A stretch of 64,000 nucleotides of DNA from Gammaproteobacteria bacterium (lineage in GTDB: Bacteria > Pseudomonadota > Gammaproteobacteria > Pseudomonadales > Pseudohongiellaceae), in NCBI GenBank assembly GCA_029244985.1, contig JAQWQD010000027.1:1-64000 (forward strand), in the 5' to 3' direction. Positions 16,125 through 23,905 of the stretch are shown here, piece by piece. The position numbers and the translations under genes were made by a program. The first letter of the stretch is position 1; every line of letters begins with the position of its first letter. The notes beneath the pieces are model-generated. The model was not told where the DNA came from, ran no database searches, and worked only from the letters and a program-made list of their open reading frames with translations.

Positions 16125-17072
16125 TTAGATCTTAAACCAGGAAATTTGAATTTCTTCGCCCTTGTCAGCGTAATCTCCAGCCGCTCTGCCGCTGCGAAAA
16201 TCACGCCACGAGACAGGCCTGTACTTGCTGTCTTTTGACTCGGCAACAAGAGGTTCACAGATAGTTTCATAAGACGGATTGTAGAAATAAGGAGCGCTAT
16301 AGCGACCTTTGTCATCGCTGGCAAGTACACGGTGTTCTGGTGCTTTAAATCGATCATTCGACCAAATTTGTACCATGTCTCCAATATTAACGATGAGTCC
16401 TTCATCAATTGGTATTACGGTATGCCAGGTGTCCTCTTTTTTAATTTGCAAGCCTGGTACGGTATCTTGGGCAAGCACAGTCAATGCGCCTGCATCAGTG
16501 TGGGGGTGAATTCCCAAATAGCATTCATCATTTTTTTCTTCAATGCTTCGTTCGACCAAATTTGGATAGTAATTAAACCGCAAGAAACTAGTATGGTTGT
16601 TGAGAAAAAAAGGGTTGAGGGTTTCGGAAGATTCTCCCAACGCGATACAAATTGAGCCTAGTAAATTTATACTTAAAGATTCAACCAATGTAAGCCACTC
16701 CAGTACGGTGGGTTTTAGTTCTGGTAGATCCTTGGACCAAGGTACTTCAAATTCTGGATGTTCTAGTATTAACTGTTCGGGGCTGGCATCGATATCATAA
16801 ATCTCTTTAGAATCGATTTTTATTTTGGTAATTTCTTTGTCGTAGTAACCCCAGAAATTATCTTTGGTTCGCGAGAGCTTGAGCTTTTGAGATTTTGGCA
16901 AAGAGAAAAAATCTTCAACATTTTTAAAGAATTTTTTCCTCAGTCCGGGGTCAATACCATGACCCATAATCTGGAAGAAGCCCCATTCTTCGCAGGCATG
17001 TGTTAACTCTTTGATCAAAACGGCATCACTGAACCCCTGACTTATATCAAGAACTGGTATATTTAGTGACAT
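16125..17072 (-). CDS. Isopenicillin-N-synthase-like 2-oxoglutarate/Fe(II) oxygenase
   Basis: A 315-residue non-haem iron oxygenase. The N-terminal DIOX_N block is clear (IPVLDISQGF, CEEWGFFQIMGHGID), and the catalytic core has HPHTDAG with iron ligands His191 and Asp193, APEHRV for the second His, and RYSAPYF, the RxS motif that binds 2-oxoglutarate. All ligands are present and the length is standard for the IPNS/ethylene-forming/gibberellin-oxidase-like group. The substrate is unknown; bacterial members hydroxylate or desaturate small molecules. It lies 70 bases upstream of the SelD fusion on the same strand and is divergent from YceI; co-transcription with selD is possible but without obvious logic. 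Confidence 0.85.
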   Translation of the reverse strand: MSLNIPVLDISQGFSDAVLIKELTHACEEWGFFQIMGHGIDPGLRKKFFKNVEDFFSLPKSQKLKLSRTKDNFWGYYDKEITKIKIDSKEIYDIDASPEQLILEHPEFEVPWSKDLPELKPTVLEWLTLVESLSINLLGSICIALGESSETLNPFFLNNHTSFLRFNYYPNLVERSIEEKNDECYLGIHPHTDAGALTVLAQDTVPGLQIKKEDTWHTVIPIDEGLIVNIGDMVQIWSNDRFKAPEHRVLASDDKGRYSAPYFYNPSYETICEPLVAESKDSKYRPVSWRDFRSGRAAGDYADKGEEIQISWFKI

Positions 17073-17178
17073 TATGGTCTCGGTTATTGCTTAACTGGAG
17101 TTCTTTAAATTAGGATCGATTATAAACATGCTATACGCTGAAAGGTATTATCAGGTAAGCTTAGTCCTTTAAAAATAA

Positions 17179-17199
17179 GGCCTTAAATTGTTTAAGGCC
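17179..17199. promoter_or_regulatory. Perfect 9-bp inverted repeat in the oxygenase/yceI divergent promoter region
   Basis: Two perfect 9-base arms (17179-17187 and 17191-17199) separated by TTG. It lies in the 187-bp gap between divergent genes, 61 bases before the YceI start. No gene ends here, so it is not a terminator for a known transcript. An operator or a 5'-UTR hairpin are the alternatives. Confidence 0.5.
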
Positions 17200-17259
17200 G
17201 CCAATATTACTTTCTACAACAATCTGAAAAACTAAAAGTTAATAAAAAGGAGAGCGAGG

Positions 17260-17853
17260 ATGACCCTCAAGTCCCTAGTAAAAAGTATGATTCTGGGTGC
17301 TTCTGCAGTTTTGCTAACTAATGCAGCCCAGGCCCAATGGTCATTAGATAATGATTCGTCAACCCTGAGCTTTGTCACAGTAAAAGCCGACCATGTGGGT
17401 GAAGTTCATACTTTTGATCATCTCACTGGTACCATCGAAGATGATGGTGCAGTTGAAATCACCATCGAACTCGCCAGTGTTAATACCATGATCGATATCC
17501 GCAACGAACGCATGCAAGCGATGTTATTTGAAACAAATCTGTTTCCAGAGGCGACAATAGCGGGGAGTATCGATTTAGAAGCAATTACGGCTATGCCTCC
17601 GGGAGCAATGCAATCAATACAAGTGTCGTTCGATCTAGATATTCATGGTGCTTCGGGATCTTATGCGGCAGATGTGGTAATTACTCGGACTGAGAGCGGT
17701 GTTGTTGCGTCGACAGCAAAGCCTATAGTTGTTACTGCTGGCGCTCATGGATTGGTTGCTGGTGTTGAAGCCTTAAGAGAAGTTGCCGGATTACCCAGTA
17801 TTAGTCGTGCGGTCCCTGTTTCTTTTACCGTTGTGTTTGAACAAGGCCACTAG
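17260..17853 (+). CDS. YceI family periplasmic lipid/isoprenoid-binding protein
   Basis: A 197-residue protein with a signal peptide ending AAQA|QW. The mature part is the YceI lipocalin-like beta-barrel: WSLDNDSSTLSFVTVKADHVGEVHTF at the start, then VEITIELASVNTMIDIRNERM and the family's LFETNLFPEATI. YceI proteins bind polyisoprenoid or amphiphilic ligands in the periplasm. An AAAGGAGAGCGAGG stretch gives a strong ribosome binding site directly before the ATG. The usual cytochrome b561 partner gene is absent. A stem-loop follows the stop, so the gene is probably monocistronic; a perfect palindrome 61 bases upstream may control it. Confidence 0.88.
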   Translation: MTLKSLVKSMILGASAVLLTNAAQAQWSLDNDSSTLSFVTVKADHVGEVHTFDHLTGTIEDDGAVEITIELASVNTMIDIRNERMQAMLFETNLFPEATIAGSIDLEAITAMPPGAMQSIQVSFDLDIHGASGSYAADVVITRTESGVVASTAKPIVVTAGAHGLVAGVEALREVAGLPSISRAVPVSFTVVFEQGH

Positions 17854-17863
17854 AGATTTGTTT

Positions 17864-17911
17864 GAAACTGCAGCGGGATCCTTGACTAGCTCACGATCCC
17901 TCTGCAGTTTC
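17864..17911. repeat. Long stem-loop after yceI, possible transcript end
   Basis: Arms 17864-17880 and 17895-17911 are complementary over 17 bp with one mismatch; the loop is 14 bases. It begins 11 bases after the YceI stop. There is no U tract, so it may protect the mRNA 3' end or act as a weak terminator rather than being a classic Rho-independent terminator. Confidence 0.6.
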
Positions 17912-18018
17912 CTGATGTAGCAATAAGCATGAAAAATTAAGATTGGGGTGATCGCTAAAACTTGTACTTCAGGAGCACTCTAATAGCTCAGTGAGATTAC
18001 TAAAACGCTAACAAATGG

Positions 18019-19224
18019 CTAATCAGGGAGTTGCGAGGGTTGAGTCAGTTTTCTGCGATTAAGCCAGCGGATTTCCTGTCCTTGCTTTGGTTGGTCTGGA
18101 ATAAATTGAGTAACCACTAGAGATCCAACGGCTATAGCTGCGCCTACTAGAAAAACGGCACTGTGGTTAATGACCCAGACAAATCCCAGTAACGCAGGCA
18201 GAATAACGGCTGCGATATGATTAATTGTAAAGCTGATGGAAGAGGTGGCTGCGATATCCGCAGGATCAGCTATTTTCTGAAAGTAAGTCTTTATCGCGAT
18301 AGCCATGGCAAAAAACAAATGATCAAGGAGGTAAAGCACAATTGCTACCGCTATATTATTAACGAAAGCATAGCTCAAAAAGATTATGATTAAGCCGACA
18401 TATTCGAGTGTTAATGCGCGACGCTCTCCAATATAACTAATAAGTGCGCCAATTTTTGGTGCTAGCCAAAAAGTTAAGGCAGCGTTTACCAGAGTTAGTA
18501 AGACAACGTTCTCAATGGGAAAGCCGAACTTTTCTACCATCAAAAAGCCGGCAAAGACGACGAATATCTGTCGGCGCGCGCCGGCTAAAAAAGTAAGAAG
18601 ATAGTACAAGGAGTATTGCCGTCGCAGGAAGAGAGATTTTTTCTGTACCACACTATCCTCAAAATGAGGAATAAAAATCCAACAGAATAGCCCAATGACA
18701 ACTGCGGTGCCGCCAGCCATTAGATATATCAAGAAATAATTAGCATCAAAAAACATTAAGTATAAATAAATAGCACTTAGGATGAATAAGGTGCACATTG
18801 CGCGAGCGCTTAACAATTGCCCTAAAACTTTGGGCGCTTCATCTTTAGTTAGCCACTGCAGGCTGAGCGAGTTATGCAGTGTTTCCAAGTAATGAAACCC
18901 AGCCGACATGAGCATCGTCGTGAAGTAAAGCCAAAGCGCAGTGGGATAAAATGCGGTGATGGCTACGCCTATTCCGAGAGTAAGGAGGGAAAGCACTGCG
19001 AAACTTTGCTGCCTTACAAAAATCATAACTAGTATAGCGGTGAAGGCTAGAAAGCCAGGGACTTCTCTTAAGCTTTGTAATATGCCGATTTCTTCACCAG
19101 TAAAATTAGCGTTTTCTACTGTAAAGTTGTTAAGCAATACCTGCCATGTCGCGAATGCAATCGTATTCCCGATAGCTAGTAGGAATAATAAGGTCTTGCG
19201 ACTTCGCAGTGGGGGAAGCTTCAT
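18019..19224 (-). CDS. MFS transporter
   Basis: A 401-residue integral membrane protein with about 12 hydrophobic helices, starting TLLFLLAIGNTIAFATWQVL and ending AVFLVGAAIAVGSLVV, in the usual two groups of six around a charged loop near residues 195-210 (FEDSVVQKKSLFLRRQ). Length and layout fit the major facilitator superfamily; blocks such as GILQSLREVPGFLAF resemble uncharacterised bacterial MFS permeases. No substrate can be assigned. It is divergent from the patatin gene and lies alone between a stem-loop and that gene. Confidence 0.8.
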   Translation of the reverse strand: MKLPPLRSRKTLLFLLAIGNTIAFATWQVLLNNFTVENANFTGEEIGILQSLREVPGFLAFTAILVMIFVRQQSFAVLSLLTLGIGVAITAFYPTALWLYFTTMLMSAGFHYLETLHNSLSLQWLTKDEAPKVLGQLLSARAMCTLFILSAIYLYLMFFDANYFLIYLMAGGTAVVIGLFCWIFIPHFEDSVVQKKSLFLRRQYSLYYLLTFLAGARRQIFVVFAGFLMVEKFGFPIENVVLLTLVNAALTFWLAPKIGALISYIGERRALTLEYVGLIIIFLSYAFVNNIAVAIVLYLLDHLFFAMAIAIKTYFQKIADPADIAATSSISFTINHIAAVILPALLGFVWVINHSAVFLVGAAIAVGSLVVTQFIPDQPKQGQEIRWLNRRKLTQPSQLPD

Positions 19225-19361
19225 AAATGAATGTTTATGGGGTCAGTCGGTATAAGGCATGAATAGACTGCAGATAGTAGCAGTATTGCTAGTAATATTT
19301 TTTAGACCTCAGAGCAATCACAGTAGATTGCAAGAGAAGACGATTATATCATTCATTCGCT

Positions 19362-20435
19362 ATGGCTTCTCTGGATATTTATGCAGGACCTGCCGCAATG
19401 AGGCGACTTCGTAGGGAAGGAATTTGCCAATCTCAATTTGAGGTCTTGGTTGCGGCTTCTGGAGGTCCCAAATGGTTCGTCTTAGCTGGCTTGGATCGTT
19501 ATTTATTCGGCTCGTTCTTTGTCAATCGAGTATCTGAACTTTTTACTATAGGTTCATCGGTGGGGGCTTGGCGTGTGTGTTGTCTGGCCACTCATGATCC
19601 TGTCGCTAGTGTAGAGCGGTTAGCTCATTTTTATTGTCATGAAAAATACTCTTCTGCACCGACAGTTGAAGAGGTAACCAATAGTGTTCGAATTATGTTA
19701 GAGAATATATTGGGTGAACATGGGGCTGTTGAAATTGTGAATAATTCTTTGTTTCGGACTCACATTATAGCCGATCGTAGCAAGGGTATTGGTTCTTCTC
19801 ATAGTAAATTTCTGCAGGCTATTCACTTGGCTGCAAGTGCTGGCTTTAATCTTATTTCTCGCCAGTCTTTATCGTTGTTTTTTGAAAGATCAATTTTTAG
19901 CAATTTAGGAGAGGGGTCCCCTTGGGCTGCGTTTCATGATATTAGTTCAGAAACCGCATTTTTAACAACTGAGAATATTCACGATGTAATGTTGGCCACT
20001 GGTTCTATCCCATTTGTGCTTGAGGGCGTTCGAAATATTGCAGGCGCTAGACAGGGACACTATTGGGACGGAGGAATTACGGATTATCATTTCGATTGGA
20101 AATTTCATGAGGGAGAGGGCTTGGTGCTATATCCTCATTTCAGTGCAGAGCTCATTCCTGGCTGGTTCGATAAAATGCTCAGGTGGCGCAAAGTAAAACC
20201 CGAGAATCTTGAGAATGTTGTATTGCTTGCCCCAAGTAAAGAGTTTGTTCAAAGTTTGCCAGGCAAGAAAATTCCTGACCGCAAAGATTTTAGAAATTTA
20301 GATTACTCAGTAAGAGTAAAGCGATGGCAAGAAATAATCACAAGGAGTGAAGAGTTGGCAGAAGAATTCAAACTTGTTGTGGAAACAGGAGAGGGTCTAG
20401 GTCATATTAAACCGATTGCTGTGAGAGATAGATGA
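19362..20435 (+). CDS. Patatin-like phospholipase family protein
   Basis: A 357-residue cytoplasmic protein. The patatin catalytic dyad is visible as GSSVG with Ser66 and DGG with Asp236 (YWDGGITDYHF), and the oxyanion-type glycine stretch is ASGGPKWFVLAGLDRY. These enzymes hydrolyse acyl esters of lipids. The block ASGGPKW in place of the more usual GGGxRG marks a distinct patatin subgroup in marine gammaproteobacteria. There is no signal peptide. It reads away from the MFS gene; the DNA after its stop is a decayed stretch. Confidence 0.8.
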   Translation: MASLDIYAGPAAMRRLRREGICQSQFEVLVAASGGPKWFVLAGLDRYLFGSFFVNRVSELFTIGSSVGAWRVCCLATHDPVASVERLAHFYCHEKYSSAPTVEEVTNSVRIMLENILGEHGAVEIVNNSLFRTHIIADRSKGIGSSHSKFLQAIHLAASAGFNLISRQSLSLFFERSIFSNLGEGSPWAAFHDISSETAFLTTENIHDVMLATGSIPFVLEGVRNIAGARQGHYWDGGITDYHFDWKFHEGEGLVLYPHFSAELIPGWFDKMLRWRKVKPENLENVVLLAPSKEFVQSLPGKKIPDRKDFRNLDYSVRVKRWQEIITRSEELAEEFKLVVETGEGLGHIKPIAVRDR

Positions 20436-20875
20436 TTTCTATCAGAAGAGTTCATTGGTTAAATCAATTAAAAACAATAGCACTCAAACTACTGCTACAA
20501 ATTTGTAGTTGTTATGTTGAAGCCATCATTTGTTTTGCAGAAGAAAGTTTCGTGATTGAAGAAAAGACTATTCGAGTAACAAGCACTCACAAGCGCATCT
20601 TTTTTTGGTGCTGGGGATGAACAACAAGGTGTTTGCGCATGCTTGGATTGCTCTTGGGAAGCCCAAGAAGCTTATAGTTATTTGGGGAAAGCCAGCCATT
20701 ATGAGTAAGTGGGTCTTCTTGGCGAAGGATATGATCTGCTTTCAATACAATCTCTGATTGATGATGCCTATAAGATGCCGATATATCCTTTAATTGTTAT
20801 TGTTGCTTTGTTAAATGCTGATGGTGTTATGAAAAGCTGGGGTTTGAAGAAATCATTGATTTTAAGGAAGAAGGG
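20436..20875 (+). pseudogene. Probable gene remnant with frame breaks
   Basis: No intact gene spans these 440 bases, but protein-like reading continues across breaks. One frame gives VIEEKTIRVTSTHKRIFF up to a run of seven T's at 20600-20606. The next frame then gives GAGDEQQGVCACLDCSWEAQ, is interrupted by a TAA at 20706-20708, and continues GEGYDLLSIQSLIDDAYKMP. Just before the lipoprotein start a third frame reads YEKLGFEEIIDFKEEG, resembling the C-terminal YEKLGF motif of GNAT acetyltransferases. I do not recognise the ancestral gene; it could be one or two decayed genes. Confidence 0.4.
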
Positions 20876-21064
20876 GTGAATAAATTCAACAAAGGTCCTT
20901 GGAAGTTATTTTGTGTAATCTCAATTGTCTTGAGCCTGCAAAGCTGTGTTGGAATTATAGTTGGCACGGCAGTTGATACCACGATTGAAGTAGCCAAGGT
21001 TCCTTTTAAAGTTGTTAGCGCTGCCGTCAATTTAGATGACGATGACGATGACGATGATGGATGA
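20876..21064 (+). CDS. Small lipoprotein with acidic C-terminal tail
   Basis: A 62-residue protein starting at GTG (20876) behind an AAGGAAGAAG site. A lipoprotein signal ends in LQSC with Cys24. The short mature part VGTAVDTTIEVAKVPFKVVSAAVNL resembles the small gammaproteobacterial lipoproteins annotated as NF038104-like, and ends in eight consecutive Asp residues plus Gly. These proteins are of unknown function. The poly-Asp tail could bind calcium or keep the lipid-anchored peptide extended, but that is speculation. The thioesterase gene starts 13 bases later, so the two are likely co-transcribed. Confidence 0.72.
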   Translation: MNKFNKGPWKLFCVISIVLSLQSCVGIIVGTAVDTTIEVAKVPFKVVSAAVNLDDDDDDDDG

Positions 21065-21077
21065 TTAGGAATAAGTT

Positions 21078-21497
21078 ATGAGTTTTAAGCCAGAAGACTA
21101 TGATATTCCCAGCTATTACAAGCATTGGGTAGGGGACAAAGCCGAAGATTATATCGGTCCATTTTTTTTTACGTTAGATGGAGAAAGCCCCCGTACTGCC
21201 TTTCGTGTTCAGGAACATAATTGCAATGCCCATGATTCTATTCATGGGGGGGTATTGATGGCGTTTGCTGATTATACGCTGTGCATAGGTGCAAATATGG
21301 GAGAAAGCGAAAGTGTCGTGACCGTTAGCTGTAACAATGAATTCATTGCGCCAGCCTACAAAGATGATTTGATAGAGGGCGAGTGCACAATCATCCGGCG
21401 GGGGAAAACTATGGTTTTCACTCGCTGTGAACTTAGTGCAAGTGGAAATGTTGTACTAAATAGCAGTGCTGTAATTAAGCGAATCAAGCCCCGATAA
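21078..21497 (+). CDS. PaaI-type hotdog thioesterase
   Basis: A 139-residue hotdog-fold protein. The block NAHDSIHGGVLMAFADYTLC carries the HGG(V/M)xxxxAD motif of PaaI/YdiI-type acyl-CoA thioesterases, with the Asp serving as the usual catalytic acid position. VTVSCNNEFIAPAYKDD and GECTIIRRGKTMVFTRCEL complete the fold. It would release CoA from small or aromatic acyl-CoA in the cytoplasm, which fits the acyl-CoA catabolism elsewhere in the window. The 3' end overlaps the convergent HAD phosphatase gene by 14 bases. Confidence 0.87.
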   Translation: MSFKPEDYDIPSYYKHWVGDKAEDYIGPFFFTLDGESPRTAFRVQEHNCNAHDSIHGGVLMAFADYTLCIGANMGESESVVTVSCNNEFIAPAYKDDLIEGECTIIRRGKTMVFTRCELSASGNVVLNSSAVIKRIKPR

Positions 21498-22125
21498 ATT
21501 GAGCAGTGAGCTGTGGTGGGTCCGCAAACAAGAATTCAGGTTCTTCTGCCAGCAGCTCTTTTTCATCTCCATAGCCCCAAAGCACAGCAGCTTTTGCGAG
21601 TCCATTAGATTTTGCAGCGATTAGGTCTATTGCGCGATCACCAATCATAATGGCATTGTCGCTAATTATATTTTTTGCTAACAACTTTTCTAATTGTTTG
21701 GCTTTTACCATTTTTTTTGTTGGGCCGCTAACGAATTCGAAGTACTGCCTGACGGTGAATTTTTCTAGTATTTTTTCTGCAATACTCTGGAACTTGGAGG
21801 TACAAACCCCCATCCGAATGTTTCTTTCGGCTAAATTAGAAAGCATTTCCAGAATGTGTGGGTAGAGTTTATTCTCTGTATACCCTATCTCGAAATAGCG
21901 TTCGCGATATTTTTCCACAACTTCATCGACACGGTATCCGTCGTCAGAACCAATTATCTGCTGAATGGTTTCTTCCAATGGTGGCCCGATATGCCGAGTA
22001 ATTTCCTGCTCTGAAAGCGGCGGATAGTCAAAACTACTTAAAGCAAAATTTATTGAGCGAACAACGCCAAGTTTTGGGTCCGAAAGCGTACCATCTAAAT
22101 CGAAGATTAATGTATCGAAATGCAT
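21484..22125 (-). CDS. HAD superfamily hydrolase, phosphoglycolate-phosphatase-like
   Basis: A 213-residue HAD subfamily IA phosphatase. Motif I is FDLDGTLSD (nucleophile Asp and acid/base Asp), motif II is VCTSK (Thr/Ser), and motif IV is MIGDRAIDLIAAKSNG. The helical cap between motifs I and II (residues about 18-85) contains GPPLEETIQQIIG, typical of Gph/pyrophosphatase PpaX relatives. The substrate is likely a small phosphate such as 2-phosphoglycolate, but specificity cannot be read from sequence. It is divergent from the SSF transporter gene with 227 bases between. Confidence 0.87.
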   Translation of the reverse strand: MHFDTLIFDLDGTLSDPKLGVVRSINFALSSFDYPPLSEQEITRHIGPPLEETIQQIIGSDDGYRVDEVVEKYRERYFEIGYTENKLYPHILEMLSNLAERNIRMGVCTSKFQSIAEKILEKFTVRQYFEFVSGPTKKMVKAKQLEKLLAKNIISDNAIMIGDRAIDLIAAKSNGLAKAAVLWGYGDEKELLAEEPEFLFADPPQLTAQFIGA

Positions 22126-22352
22126 ATAAATTTAATTAGACTTGAAGTGAGTAAATTTTGGCTGCTGTAAAGTAAAACATCGCATATTTCGCATCTTCAG
22201 TAAAATTCAGAACCATTTTTGTAGGTGTTGAATAATCTCTATAGATACTTTGTCTTTCATTGTTGTAGTATGCTCGGAACCCTCTCAAAGGTTTGACGCA
22301 AGTCAAGGCATAGCCGGACTGTTAGAAGATCAACAAAAAGTAGGAGCTATGC

Positions 22353-23903
22353 GTGAACATAACCTCGCTCGTCATCATTCTTTACCTTGGCGCATTCGTT
22401 GCTTTTGGTATTTACCTAAACAGCAAGAAAGGTAGCGCCGCTGATTGGGCAATCGGCGGCAGTACCCTGGGCATTTTGATGATCGCTGCAGGCGCAGCGG
22501 GAACTCGAATTGGTGGCGCGGGTACTTACGGTGTCGCTGGCGACGTTATTGCCGAAGGCGTCGGCCATATGTGGTACGGCGTAAATTCATTTGCGGCATT
22601 GTTCCTGGTGGGTTTATTTTTCGCGATACCTTATCGACGATTGAAAGTAGTTAGTGTTGGGCAGGTATTCGACCGCAGGTTTGGATCCTATCGCTGTCAA
22701 TGGCTAACAAGTCTCTGTGTGCAAGCAGAGTATCTAGTAGTCAATATAATTGAGCCTTATGTAATTGGCACAATTATATCCGGATTCACTGGCATTCCAT
22801 TTCCAATCGCTGTCGCTATAGGTGCGTTTTTAATTATTTCCTTTACGGTTTTTGGCGGACTCAAAGGTACTGCTTACGCAAACATTGTGCATTGTTCCGT
22901 AATAATATTTGGCTTGTTGTTGGTGGGATTGGTCGCCATGAATAATATCGGAGGCTGGGACGTGGTTGTGCAGCGAACTACTGATCAGTTGGCTCTGTCA
23001 GGTGGTGATGAAGTTAAGTGGTGGAGTTTCACCGGGATAGGCATTGCTACGATCATCGCCATGTTTATTTCTGCAACTATTCATACGCCGGCCGCATCTG
23101 TGTATTGCAATTATGCAAGCTCGGCAGCGAAGGAAGATAATTTGCTTCCGGGGTTTTTCTTCGCGGGTGTCATCGCTGCAATGATGCCAATTGTTGCTGG
23201 ATTTATTGGCATTTTGACCTTGGCTACCTACGGCGCCGATAGTGGGTTAAGTAGTTATTTGAATATTGCCCAGCTCGCCATAGACAGTGGACCTATTCTG
23301 GGAGGCATTGCTCTGGCTGCGGTACTGGCGGCCGTTATTTCATCCGGCGCGCCAATTCTTCTCGCCAGTTCAACTATGTTTGTCAATGACTGGATACCTG
23401 TTTCAAAAAACTTTGCGCCAGAGAAAAAATTACGTTGGTATAAAGTTGTAGCTGTAATCTACGGTACAATCGCTGCCTTGGTAGCCTGGTTGGGTAACAT
23501 AACGTCTGTTCTTGGATTAGTACTTATCGGATTTGCTTTAGTAGTACCGCCAGCTGTTGCGGTTGCATTCGTGATTTACTGGAGGCGCACTTCAGAAAAA
23601 GCAGCCTTTTATGGCATGGCGTCTGGATTTTTCGGTGGCTTACTCATGTGGTTGTTTAACGTATTGTTCGACGGTCCGGAAAATGCTACGGCTGGTGGTT
23701 TTGCGCAATGGTGGTACGAAATTTACAATCAAATTGGTGCTTGGAGTGATCCTGCGTTCGCGACATTTTTTTTTCCAATGATAGTGGTTCCATTGCTTAC
23801 CATCATCTTTCCGAATACTGAGGAAGAAGATGAAAACAAAGATGCCTTTTATGGAATATTGGGACGTCTACAGAGGAATTTTAAATGGACAACTGAAGCG
23901 TAA
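22353..23903 (+). CDS. Sodium:solute symporter (SSF) family transporter
   Basis: A 516-residue membrane protein with about 13 hydrophobic helices and a short acidic tail (NTEEEDENKDAF). It belongs to the SSF family (PanF/PutP-like): GSTLGILMIAAGAAGTRIGG near the N-terminus corresponds to the unwound first core helix, and FGGLKGTAYANIVH to the conserved middle block. It couples Na+ entry to uptake of an organic solute, possibly a carboxylate, but this is not determined. It starts at GTG 22353 behind GGAG, and an upstream ATG in another frame is not used. It converges on a ThDP enzyme gene two bases away. Confidence 0.87.
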   Translation: MNITSLVIILYLGAFVAFGIYLNSKKGSAADWAIGGSTLGILMIAAGAAGTRIGGAGTYGVAGDVIAEGVGHMWYGVNSFAALFLVGLFFAIPYRRLKVVSVGQVFDRRFGSYRCQWLTSLCVQAEYLVVNIIEPYVIGTIISGFTGIPFPIAVAIGAFLIISFTVFGGLKGTAYANIVHCSVIIFGLLLVGLVAMNNIGGWDVVVQRTTDQLALSGGDEVKWWSFTGIGIATIIAMFISATIHTPAASVYCNYASSAAKEDNLLPGFFFAGVIAAMMPIVAGFIGILTLATYGADSGLSSYLNIAQLAIDSGPILGGIALAAVLAAVISSGAPILLASSTMFVNDWIPVSKNFAPEKKLRWYKVVAVIYGTIAALVAWLGNITSVLGLVLIGFALVVPPAVAVAFVIYWRRTSEKAAFYGMASGFFGGLLMWLFNVLFDGPENATAGGFAQWWYEIYNQIGAWSDPAFATFFFPMIVVPLLTIIFPNTEEEDENKDAFYGILGRLQRNFKWTTEA

Positions 23904-23905
23904 CG

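Noticed and set aside
20432-20620. 62-codon frame overlapping the patatin stop by four bases
   Set aside because: ATGA overlap looks like coupling, but the translation is not protein-like beyond the segment that continues in another frame, so it is treated as part of the remnant.
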